Origin: JAVVHH01 sp964235765
GTDB lineage: Bacteria; Pseudomonadota; Alphaproteobacteria; Acetobacterales; Acetobacteraceae
DNA length: 64,000 bases
Direction of reading: 5' to 3'
Assembly: GCA_964235765.1 (NCBI GenBank)
Contig: CAXSDH010000002.1
Span: 1 to 64,000, forward strand
Both the position numbers and the translations under genes were made by a program. Positions 7,859 through 19,903 of the stretch are shown here, in pieces (within the stretch, counting starts at the first letter, position 1; every line of letters begins with the position of its first letter). Below the pieces are notes generated by a model. It saw nothing but the letters and a program-made list of their open reading frames with translations. It ran no database searches and was not told where the DNA came from.

Positions 7859-10635
7859 CGGACCTCCAGGATGGCCACAGGCAGGCGTGCCAGGAAAGCG
7901 GAGACGGCCATGCGCCCGGTGATCACGGCAGGGGATGGGCCGGCTTCAGCGGTATCTAGCACATTGGCGAAGCGTCGGCCGATCAGTTGGCGGGGCATGA
8001 TCAGGGCGGTGTCGTTCCATTGCTTGGCAGCCACAACGGGGCGGGCCCCTTCCAGTTCCAGCGGCTGCGACAAGCGGGTTCCGATCACGATGGCGGCCCT
8101 GCCTTCGTGCATGCGCATGAAGGCCAAAATGTGGTCCGCAGCCGGCCCGTCCAGCCGCAGCGGCGTGTAGGCGCCGACGGTGAACAGGCCTGGCGCGCGG
8201 GCGCGGAAGGCGAGGCCGCGGGCGATGACCGCCTGCTTGACCCGGCCGTCGCGCCAATGCTCCAGGAGCGACGCTGGGGTCTCGCCGGCATGCAGCGCCG
8301 ATTGCCTGGCGGCGAAGTCGACGGGGCGGCGGTTGTCTGGGTCGACGAGCGAGAAATCCCAGAACTCGGCGCCTTGATACAGGTCGGGCACGCCCGGGCT
8401 GGCGAGCCGGAGCACGGTCTGGGTCAGGCTATTGACCGCGCCGTGCGGGGCGATGCGGCCGGCGAAGGCGGCAAGCTCGGCGGCGACGGGGCGCGCGGGG
8501 TCGAGCGCGCCTGCCAGGAAGGCTCGGCAGGCGCCTTCGTAGTCCGCGTCGGGCGCGGCCCAGCCGGTGTGGCGCTTGGCCTCGCGGAGGGCTTTTTCCT
8601 GCCACGCGGCGACCCGGTCCTCGAAGGCGGAGAGGCCGGCCGGGTCGTCGGCGGCGAGGTCCAGCGGCCAGGCGGCGACCAGGGTTTGGTAGAGCATGAT
8701 CTCGTCGGCGGCGTCGGGGGCGGGGCCGTCGAGGTCGCGCTTCAGGGGGGCGTTCAGCCGGGTCCAGCGCTGGAGGGCGGCGTCCCATTCGGCGGGCATT
8801 TCGCTGAGCACGGCGAGGCGGGCCCGGGTGTCTTCGCCGCGCTTGTGGTCGTGCGTGGCGGTGGCGAGCAGGGCGAGGGGCGCGCGTTTCTGCCGCTCCT
8901 TGCAGGTGGCGTGGTAGGCGGCCGCGCTGATGGCGAATTGCGAGGGCTCGCTGCCGACTTCGTTGCGGGAGAGCAGGCGCCCGTAGCGGTAGAAAGCCGT
9001 GTCCTCGACGGATTTCGCCGCGGTGGGGGCGCTGAGCTGCTGGAACTTGACCATGGCGCGCAGCCATTCCTGGCGTTGGGTGCCGGTGGGCGCCGCGCGG
9101 AGCCCGGTGCCGGAGAGCCATTGGCCCACCAATTCGAGCAACGGACGGTCGGCGGCGCGGACGGTGCGGCGCGCGCCGGCCATGGCCCAATCCATGAGCC
9201 GCTGGTCGGTGTCCGAAATGCCGGCCGGGCCGGCGTAGATGCGGTAGGTGTGGAAGTGGACCAGCAATTCGGCGAGGGTGTTGCGGATTGCGGTGAGGGT
9301 GTAGTCGCGGGTCGTGAGGTGGCGGCGGGCGATGCGGTGCAGCGCGGCGGCTGAGACGAACAGCTCGCTGCTGAGGCTTTCGCGCAGGATTTGGCGGCGC
9401 GCGGGCTGGGCTTCGTCGTCGAAGACGCCGGGGCGGCCGGTTTGGCTGGTCCAGAGCTGGGTGAGCGGGGCTTCGCCGGCCGGGTCGTGCAGGACGGCCG
9501 CGGCGTCGTTCATGAAGTCGTAGCCTGTGGTGCCGTCCGTCATCCAATCGGCGGCCAGCCGCTCGTGCGGGGCGAGGATCTTTTCGATCCAGAGGATGGC
9601 GCGCTGGTCGCGGAGCGCGGGCGGGCGGGCGGCGGCTGCGGTGTCCAGGCGGCGGCGCAGCTTGCGGCAGTAGTCTCGGGGAGCGGCGAGGCCGTCCACG
9701 TGGTCGATGCGGACGCCGTCGATCCAGCCCTCGGAGTAGAGGCGGAAGACGGTGCGGTGGGTTGCCTCGAACACGTCCGGCACTTCGACCCGCACGCCGG
9801 CGAGGCCGTTCACGTCGAAGAAGCGGCGCCAGTTGATTTCGTCGGCGGCCGCGCGCCACCAGGCCAGGCGGTAGTTTTGCCGTTCCAGCAGGCGGTGCAG
9901 CCGCTCCTGGCCTTCCGGGGTGGACGCGGAATAGGCTTGTAGGGCTTCGGCGATGCTGGCCGCGTAGGCGGGTTGCAGCAGTTCGCGCCTTGCCTCTTCG
10001 GCCTGGCGGCGCATTGCGCCGCGCCCGCCCGCGCCGAGGTCGGCGAAGGCGCGGGCGGGGGTTTCGAGGGGGCCGCCGGCGGTGAGCAGCACGGCGGCGT
10101 AGTCGCGGGGCGCGATGGGGAAGCGATGGTCGTGATAGGCCACGAACAGCCGGCCGTCGGCTTCGTCGAAGCGCAGCACCAGCTCGCCCCGTTGCAGGCA
10201 TTCGCCGTAGGAGCTGCCGAGGAACGGGGCGAGCAGGCGGCCGCGGAGGGTGGGGTCCGGCGGGTCCCAGTCGATGTCGAAGTACTCGGCGAAGGGGCTG
10301 GCGCGGCCCCATTCGAGCACGTCGAGCCACCAGCGGTTGTCGTTGCCGCCGACGCCCATGTGGTTCGGCACGATGTCGAGCACGAGGCCCATGTCCCGCT
10401 CGCGCAGGGCGCCGACGAGGCGGTGGAGCGCCGCTTCGCCGCCGAGTTCGGGGTTGATGGTGTCATGGTCGACGATGTCGTAGCCGTGGGTGGAGCCGGC
10501 GCGGGCGGTCAGCAGCGGCGAGGCGTAGAGGTGGCTGATGCCGAGCTCGTCGAAGTACGGGACCAGGGCGGTGGCGTGGTCGAGGGTGAAGCCGCGGTGG
10601 AATTGCAGGCGGGCGGTGGCGGATAGGGGCTTCAT
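7855..10635 (-). CDS. treY: Malto-oligosyltrehalose synthase
   Basis: This 926-residue GH13 enzyme isomerises the reducing-end glucose of a maltodextrin to an alpha,alpha-1,1 linkage, giving maltooligosyl trehalose. The N-terminus (QFHRGFTLDHA, then LGISHLYASPLL) is typical. LDIVPNHMGVGGNDNRWW is the conserved region I. The nucleophile Asp lies in VRIDHVDGLAAP, the acid Glu in ILWIEKILAPHE, and TGYDFMNDA follows. It works with TreZ, encoded two genes upstream in transcription order, separated by malQ. Both ends overlap neighbours by 4 bp. Confidence 0.95.
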   Translation of the reverse strand: MKPLSATARLQFHRGFTLDHATALVPYFDELGISHLYASPLLTARAGSTHGYDIVDHDTINPELGGEAALHRLVGALRERDMGLVLDIVPNHMGVGGNDNRWWLDVLEWGRASPFAEYFDIDWDPPDPTLRGRLLAPFLGSSYGECLQRGELVLRFDEADGRLFVAYHDHRFPIAPRDYAAVLLTAGGPLETPARAFADLGAGGRGAMRRQAEEARRELLQPAYAASIAEALQAYSASTPEGQERLHRLLERQNYRLAWWRAAADEINWRRFFDVNGLAGVRVEVPDVFEATHRTVFRLYSEGWIDGVRIDHVDGLAAPRDYCRKLRRRLDTAAAARPPALRDQRAILWIEKILAPHERLAADWMTDGTTGYDFMNDAAAVLHDPAGEAPLTQLWTSQTGRPGVFDDEAQPARRQILRESLSSELFVSAAALHRIARRHLTTRDYTLTAIRNTLAELLVHFHTYRIYAGPAGISDTDQRLMDWAMAGARRTVRAADRPLLELVGQWLSGTGLRAAPTGTQRQEWLRAMVKFQQLSAPTAAKSVEDTAFYRYGRLLSRNEVGSEPSQFAISAAAYHATCKERQKRAPLALLATATHDHKRGEDTRARLAVLSEMPAEWDAALQRWTRLNAPLKRDLDGPAPDAADEIMLYQTLVAAWPLDLAADDPAGLSAFEDRVAAWQEKALREAKRHTGWAAPDADYEGACRAFLAGALDPARPVAAELAAFAGRIAPHGAVNSLTQTVLRLASPGVPDLYQGAEFWDFSLVDPDNRRPVDFAARQSALHAGETPASLLEHWRDGRVKQAVIARGLAFRARAPGLFTVGAYTPLRLDGPAADHILAFMRMHEGRAAIVIGTRLSQPLELEGARPVVAAKQWNDTALIMPRQLIGRRFANVLDTAEAGPSPAVITGRMAVSAFLARLPVAILEVR

Positions 10636-12599
10636 TGGGTCCTTGCGCGGGTCACGGCGGCGAGGCGGGCGGCGACGGCGGGGGGTTGCAGCAGCTCGGC
10701 TGCGGGGCCGGGCAGGCGGCGGCGCCAGTTGGGGTGCTGCTCGCCCATGGTGCCCGGCAGGTTGGGCTGTTCCTGCAGCGCCAGCGCGTCCTCGATGGGA
10801 ATGATGGCGAGGTCGCAGGCTGCGCCGGCGACATGGCGGGTGGCGGCGTCGGCGAAGGCGCCGGCGTCCGCGTCGGCGGGGGGCGGGCCGTGGGCGGCGG
10901 CGCTGTCCTGCATGGCGTCCCAGAGCAGGAAGCGGTCGCGGAAGCGTTCGTTGCCGTCATTGGCCTGCTTTTCCGGGCCGCCTGCCAGGTCGAGCTTGGC
11001 GCGCCATTCCAGGTCGCGCCCGGCCCACCAGCCGGCGGCGGTCGGCAGGTCGTGCGTGCTGGTCATGGCGGCCGCGGCCTTGGTCCAGCGCCGCGGCGGG
11101 ATGAACGCCTCGTCCTTTCGCTCGAACCACAGGACGCGCATGCCGAGGATTCCCGCGTCGGCCAGTTCCTCCTGGAAGCCTTCGGGGATGGTGCCGAGGT
11201 CTTCGCCCAGCACGATCGCCCGGTGGCGGTGCGATTCAAGCGCGATCAGGCGCAGCATGTCTTGGCGGGGGAAGGCGAGGTATGCGCCCCCGGCGGCGCT
11301 GCCGCCGTCCGGGACGATCCAGAGGCGGGCGAGGCCCAGCGCATGGTCGATGCGGACGCCGCCAGCGTGGCGCATGGCGCTGCGCAGCATTTCCAGGAAG
11401 GCGGCGAAGCCGTGGCGGGCGAGGCCGCGGGGCGAGAAGGCGGCGAGGCCCCAGTTCTGGCCCTGGGCGCTGAGCAGGTCGGGCGGCGCGCCGATGGAGA
11501 CGCCCATCAGGGTCTCGGCCTGACGGCTCCAGCAGTGGCTGCCGCCGGAATCCGCGCCCACGGCGAGGTCGGCGATGAGGCCGATCGGCATCCCTGCGGC
11601 CCGGGTGGCGGCTTGGACGGCGGCGAGGCTGCGGTCGGCGAGGAATTGCATGTAGGCGTGGAACGCGACCTCGTCGGCGTGCGCGGCGGCGAATTCGGCG
11701 ACGGCGGGGCTGGCGGGGTCGCGCAGGGCTTCCGGCCAGGTGCGCCAGTGCCAGCGGGAGGGGTCCCGCCCGAACTGGTCGGCGTGCAGCGCCTCGAACC
11801 GGGCGTGAGTTTCGAGGGGGTCGCCCTGCTCGGCGCGGAAGGCGGCGAGGGCTTCGAGCTGGGACGGGGGTGCGTTCGCGAAGGCGGCGCGCAAGGCGGC
11901 GAGGCGGTGGCGGGAGGCCTCGGGCCAGTCGACGAGAGGCAGCGATTCGAGGCCGGCGTTCGGCGGCCAGTCGTGCGCGGCGTGCAGCACGTTCAGCATG
12001 ATGCGGCTGGAGGGTGAGTAGGGGCTGAAGCGGTCGGGGTCGGCGGAGAATTGCGCGTGCACCGGGCTGATGGCGACGGCGGCTGCGCCGAGGGCGGCGG
12101 CGGGGCCGACCAGGTCCTGCAAGGCCCGGAAGTCGCCGAGCCCGGCGTCGCCCTGCCGGCGCAGCGCATAGAGCTGCACCGCCAGCGCCCAGGGGCGCCG
12201 GCCCGGGGCGGCGATGCGCACGGTGAAGCAGCTTGGGGGGGCGACGGCGAGGGTGGTTTGCTGGCCGGCGACTTCGAGCCGGTGGTAGCCGGGTTCGGTG
12301 ACCACGAGGGCGCCGGCGCCCTCGCGGCGCGTGCCGTCCTCGAGTTGGAGCTGGTAGCGGCCGGGCGGCAGCGGCACGGGCTGGCCTGCCGTGGCGGTGA
12401 GCAGGGGCGGCAGGTGGCCGGGCTGGCCTTCCACGGCGGCGAGGCTGTCCTGGATGTCGCCCGGGGTCGCGGCGGGCAGGCCGAGCGCCGCGAGCACGGC
12501 GCGCAGCGTGTCGGGCGCGACATCATGCTGTTCGCCGCGATAGTCGCTCCAGCGCGGCGCGACCCCGGCGGCTTCCGCCAATGCGGTAAGGTCGTTCAT
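10632..12599 (-). CDS. malQ: 4-alpha-glucanotransferase (amylomaltase)
   Basis: This 655-residue GH77 disproportionating enzyme transfers maltodextrin segments between acceptors and could adjust chain length for TreY/TreZ and GlgB. The start is the ATG at 12599 (MNDLTALAEAAGVAPRW), inside the treZ stop codon; the frame stays open upstream, but that is shadow of treZ. The C-terminal half carries the catalytic set: RIDHALGLARLW with the nucleophile Asp, LGEDLGTIP with the acid Glu and TSTHDLPTAAGWW with the stabilising Asp. The N-terminal 130 residues form a beta-rich extension like that of E. coli MalQ. Confidence 0.93.
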   Translation of the reverse strand: MNDLTALAEAAGVAPRWSDYRGEQHDVAPDTLRAVLAALGLPAATPGDIQDSLAAVEGQPGHLPPLLTATAGQPVPLPPGRYQLQLEDGTRREGAGALVVTEPGYHRLEVAGQQTTLAVAPPSCFTVRIAAPGRRPWALAVQLYALRRQGDAGLGDFRALQDLVGPAAALGAAAVAISPVHAQFSADPDRFSPYSPSSRIMLNVLHAAHDWPPNAGLESLPLVDWPEASRHRLAALRAAFANAPPSQLEALAAFRAEQGDPLETHARFEALHADQFGRDPSRWHWRTWPEALRDPASPAVAEFAAAHADEVAFHAYMQFLADRSLAAVQAATRAAGMPIGLIADLAVGADSGGSHCWSRQAETLMGVSIGAPPDLLSAQGQNWGLAAFSPRGLARHGFAAFLEMLRSAMRHAGGVRIDHALGLARLWIVPDGGSAAGGAYLAFPRQDMLRLIALESHRHRAIVLGEDLGTIPEGFQEELADAGILGMRVLWFERKDEAFIPPRRWTKAAAAMTSTHDLPTAAGWWAGRDLEWRAKLDLAGGPEKQANDGNERFRDRFLLWDAMQDSAAAHGPPPADADAGAFADAATRHVAGAACDLAIIPIEDALALQEQPNLPGTMGEQHPNWRRRLPGPAAELLQPPAVAARLAAVTRARTQ

Positions 12600-14326
12600 G
12601 GGCCGAGCAGGACGATGATCGAGTTGGCGGGCAGCGTTCCTTGCGTGGCGTCGGGGGAGGCGAACAGGGTTTCTGCTTCGGGCAGGCCGGGGGAGACCGG
12701 GCTGGGTCCGAGGTTGACGGCGAGGGTCAGCAGGGGGCCGTCCGCGAGGCGCCAGGCGGCGCGGACGGCGCCTTGGCCCAGCACTGCGCTGCCTTCGCTG
12801 CGGCAATCCCGGAGGCCGGCGGTGAGCCGTTCGCGGCGAAGCGCGAGCAGGGTTTGGACGAGGGCGAAGTGCGCGGGATCGGACTGCTGCGGGATCGAGG
12901 CTTCGAAGGTGCCGGGCGCGTTCGGGTCGGGGATGGCGGCGCGGCGGGCTTCGTCCTGGAAGGCGGAGAAGTGCTGGAACTCGGCGCGGCGGCCTTCGCG
13001 GACCAGCTTGGCCAAGTCCTCGTTGTGGCTGGTGAAGAAGAGGAAGGGGGTGGTGCTGGCCCACTCCTCGCCCATGAACAGCATGGGGATGAACGGGGCC
13101 AGCAGCAGCAGGGCGGTGGCGGCGCGCAGTGCGGCGGGGTCGGCCAGCCGGGTCAGGCGCTCGCCCATGGCGCGGTTGCCGATCTGGTCGTGGTTTTGCA
13201 GGCAGACCACGAAGGCGGTGGTGGGCAGGTATCCGCTCGGCTCGCCGCGGGGGCGGCCGAGATGGGGGGCGAACTGGCCCTGGTAGGCGAAGCCCTCGGC
13301 GAGGCAGCGGGCGAGCAGGGCGGTCGCATCCTGGAAGTCCTCGTAGTAGCCCTCGGCCTCGCCGGTCAGCAGCACGTGCAGGCAGTGGTGCATGTCGTCG
13401 GCCCATTGCGCGTCGAAGCGGGGCGGACCGCCGATGAGCAAGGAGCGGTTGTTCTCGTGTTCCAGCACCAGGTGCACATGCCGGCCAGGCTCGACCGTAT
13501 CCCTGATGGAGGCCGAAAGCTCCATGAGGAAGTCTTCTTCCGAGATCGCGTGGACGGCGTCGAAGCGGAGGCCGTCGAAGCGGTATTCCAGCAGCCAGTA
13601 CAGGGCGTTCTGGATGAAGTAGTCGCGCACTTCGGGGCGGCGGAAGTCGATCGCGGCGCCCCAGGGGGTTTTGATGTCGTCGCGGAAGAACGGCTTGGCG
13701 TAGGCGTGGAGGTATGCGCCGTCGGGGCCGAAATGATTGTAGACGACGTCGAGTATGACCATCATGCCCAGGCCGTGCGCGGCGTCGATCAGGGCCTTCA
13801 GCTCGCCGGGGGCGCCGTAGGCGGTTTCAGGGGCGAACGGCAGCACGCCATCGTAGCCCCAGTTGCGGCCGCCTGGGAAGTCGGCGATCGGCATCAGCTC
13901 GATGGCGGTGATGCCCAGCCGGTGCAGCTCGGGCAGGCGCTCGCGGATGGCGTCGAAGCCGCCCATCGCGCCGGCGTGCAGCTCGTAGATGACGGCTTCG
14001 TGCCAAGGGCGGCCTTGCCAGTCCCAGTTCGTCCATTCGTAGTCCAGCGGATCGACGACCACGCTGGGGTCGTGGACGTCGGACGCCTGCAGGCGGGAGG
14101 CTGGGTCGGGCACGTGCAGCCCGCCCGGCAGGGCGAACTGGTATTCCGTGCCGGCTGGGGCCGGGTGGTTCAGTGCGTGCCAGCCGCCGGCTTCGGGCTG
14201 CATGCGGTGCGCGGCGCCGGACAGCACGACATCGACGTGGTCCGCCGAGGGCGCCCAGAGCCGGAAGCGGGTTTCGCCGTTCTTGTGCAGCGTTGCGCCG
14301 AACGGCAGCGCGAAGTTGAACCTCAT
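12596..14326 (-). CDS. treZ: Malto-oligosyltrehalose trehalohydrolase
   Basis: This 576-residue GH13 hydrolase releases trehalose from maltooligosyl trehalose made by TreY. The ATG at 14326 starts MRFNFALPFGATLHKNG, leading into an N-terminal beta-sandwich (RFRLWAPSADHVDVVL). The barrel follows with ILDVVYNHFGPDGAYL, the nucleophile region GLRFDAVHAISEEDF, the acid Glu in LVLEHENNR, and NHDQIGNRAMGERL. The FDAQWADDMHH segment is diagnostic for TreZ against branching enzymes. Overlaps of 4 bp join it to glgB upstream and malQ downstream. Confidence 0.95.
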   Translation of the reverse strand: MRFNFALPFGATLHKNGETRFRLWAPSADHVDVVLSGAAHRMQPEAGGWHALNHPAPAGTEYQFALPGGLHVPDPASRLQASDVHDPSVVVDPLDYEWTNWDWQGRPWHEAVIYELHAGAMGGFDAIRERLPELHRLGITAIELMPIADFPGGRNWGYDGVLPFAPETAYGAPGELKALIDAAHGLGMMVILDVVYNHFGPDGAYLHAYAKPFFRDDIKTPWGAAIDFRRPEVRDYFIQNALYWLLEYRFDGLRFDAVHAISEEDFLMELSASIRDTVEPGRHVHLVLEHENNRSLLIGGPPRFDAQWADDMHHCLHVLLTGEAEGYYEDFQDATALLARCLAEGFAYQGQFAPHLGRPRGEPSGYLPTTAFVVCLQNHDQIGNRAMGERLTRLADPAALRAATALLLLAPFIPMLFMGEEWASTTPFLFFTSHNEDLAKLVREGRRAEFQHFSAFQDEARRAAIPDPNAPGTFEASIPQQSDPAHFALVQTLLALRRERLTAGLRDCRSEGSAVLGQGAVRAAWRLADGPLLTLAVNLGPSPVSPGLPEAETLFASPDATQGTLPANSIIVLLGP

Positions 14327-16561
14327 GCCGGCACCAGGATGAGCGTTGCGAGAGGGGGGAGGGTCAGGCTGAGCGAGGCGGAGAAGCCGTGCGCCGGCGT
14401 GGCTTCTGCGTGCAACGCGCCTGTATTGCCCAGGTTGGACCCGCCGTAGCCCGCCGCATCGGTGTTCAGCGCCTCCGACCAGGCGCCCGCCTCGGGCACA
14501 CCGATGCGGTACTCGTGGCGCGGAACGGGCGTAAAGTTGCACACGACCAGCGCGGGCTTGCCGCCTGCGGGCGACTGGCGCAGGTAGGCGAACACCGAGT
14601 TTCCGGCGTCGTCCACCACCACCCAGCGGAAGCCGGCCGGGTCGCAGTCGCCTTCGTGCAGCGCGGGGTGGCCGCGGTAGGCGTGGTTCAGGTCGCGCAC
14701 CAGGGCTTGCGTGCCGGCGTGCTTGGGGTCGTCGAGCAGGAACCAGTCGAGGCCGATATCGTGGTTCCACTCGCGGTCCTGCGCGAATTCGCCGCCCATG
14801 AACATCAGCTTCTTGCCGGGGTAGGTCCACATGAAGCCGAGATAGGCGCGCAGGTTGGCGAATTTCTGCCACTCGTCGCCGGGCATCTTGCGGATCAGCG
14901 AGCCTTTTCCGTAGACGACCTCGTCGTGCGACAGGGGCAGCATGAAGCGTTCGCTGAAGGCGTAGACGAGGCCGAAGGTGATCTCGCCGTGGTGGTAGCG
15001 GCGGTTGACGGGCTCCTCGTGCATGTAGTGCAGGGTGTCGTGCATCCAGCCCATGTTCCATTTGAAGTGGAATCCGAGGCCGCCTTCGTTCGCCGGCCGG
15101 GTCACGCCGGGCCAGGCGGTGCTTTCCTCGGCGATCAGCACTGCGCCGGGGCAGCGTTCCTCGATCGCGCGGCTCAGCTCCTGGAGGAACTCGACCGATT
15201 CGAGGTTTTCCCGCCCGCCGTAGCGGTTGGGCACCCATTCGCCGGCGTTGCGGCTGTAGTCGCGGTAGAGCATGGAGGCGACGGCGTCCACGCGCAGGCC
15301 GTCGGCGTGGTAGTGTTCGAGCCAGAACAGGGCGGACGCGATCAGGAAGCCGCGGACCTCGTTGCGGCCGAGGTTGAAGATGTAGGTGTTCCAGTCCTGG
15401 TGGAAGCCTTCGCGCGGGTCGCCGTGTTCGTAGAGGGGGGTGCCGTCGAAGCGGGCGAGGCCGTGCGCGTCGGTGGGGAAGTGGGCGGGGACCCAATCGA
15501 GGATGACGCCGACGCCCATGCCGTGGCAGCGGTCCACGAAGCGGGCGAAGGCGGCGGGCGGGCCGAGGCGGGAGCTGGGGGCGAACTGGCCGAGCGGCTG
15601 GTATCCCCAGGAGCCGCCGAACGGGTGCTCCATGATGGGCAGTAGTTCGAGATGGGTGAAGCCGAGTCCGGCGCAGTAGGGGGCGAGGCGGTCGGCCAGC
15701 GCGTCCCAGCCGATTTCGCCCAGCTCGGCGGCGGGCAGCCAGGATGCGGCGTGGACCTCGTAGCACGATATGGGCGCGGTGGGCGCCTGGGCGGCGGCGC
15801 GGCGCTGCATCCAGGCGGCGTCGGTCCAGGCATGCTGGATCGGGCTGGCGACGATGGAGCCGGTGGCGGGCGGCTTTTCGGCGGCCCAGGCGACCGGGTC
15901 GGCTTTTTGCGGCAGGGTTTCGCCGCTGGGTCCGATCATGTCATATTTGTAGATTGCGCCGGGCTGCACGCCGGGGAGGAACAGGTCCCATACGCCGGCG
16001 CCGTGGTGCTTGCGCATGGGGTGGCGGCTGCTGTCCCAGAAGTTGAAGTCCCCGACCACCGAGACGCGGCGGGCGTTGGGCGCCCAGACGGCGAATCGCA
16101 CGCCGGGGACGCCTTCGTACTCGGCTGCGTGCGCGCCGAGCACGTGGCCGAGGTCGCGATGCCGGCCTTCGGTCAGCAGGTGCAGGTCGAGGTCGCCGAG
16201 GGTGGGGCCGAAGCGGTAGGGGTCCTCGGCTTCGTAGATGACGCCGTGCGTCTGCACCCGGAGCCGGTAGGGGTCGGCCGCGGGCACGGCGCCCTGGAAG
16301 AAGCCGGCATCGTGCACGCGTTCGAGGGTTCCGAGCAGTTGGCCGGAGCGGTGCAGCAGATCGACCGCGTCCGCGCCGGGGAGGTACACGCGAACCTGCG
16401 GCCCCTCCTCGGTCTGGTGCAGGCCCAGGAGGGCGAAGGGNNNNNNNNNNNNNNNNNNNNNNNNNNNNNNNNNNNNNNNNNNNNNNNNNNNNNNNNNNNN
16501 NNNNNNNNNNNNNNNNNNNNNNNNNNNNNNNNNNNNNNNNCCGGCGCTTGCACGGCCGGGT

Positions 16562-16565
<4 letters not shown>
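14323..16565 (-). CDS. glgB: 1,4-alpha-glucan branching enzyme, interrupted by assembly gap
   Basis: GlgB makes alpha-1,6 branches in glycogen-type glucans; in the GlgE pathway it works on chains extended from maltose-1-phosphate. The 3' side reads continuously from the gap edge at 16440 (PFALLGLHQTEEGPQVRVYL) to the stop. It includes the CBM48 segment FAVWAPNARRVSVVGDFN, the nucleophile region DGLRVDAVASMLYRDYSR, the acid Glu in LIAEESTAWPG and the LPLSHDEVVYGKGS motif. Beyond the gap, an ATG at 16565 overlapping the treS stop gives MNPAVQAP, the likely true N-terminus. A GTG at 16389 would only give a spurious short start. The number of residues hidden in the 100 Ns is unknown. Confidence 0.9.
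16441..16540. other. Assembly gap (100 N)
   Basis: A run of 100 N separates two parts of the glgB coding sequence. The exact value of 100 suggests a scaffolding placeholder, so the true length is unknown. Confidence 0.99.

Positions 16566-19899
<3,334 letters not shown>

Positions 19900-19903
<4 letters not shown>

Noticed and set aside
12641..14449. Many long plus-strand frames across the trehalose operon, for example here and at 16802-19933
   Set aside because: High GC leaves opposite-strand frames open. Their products are low-complexity and overlap genes with intact catalytic motifs.
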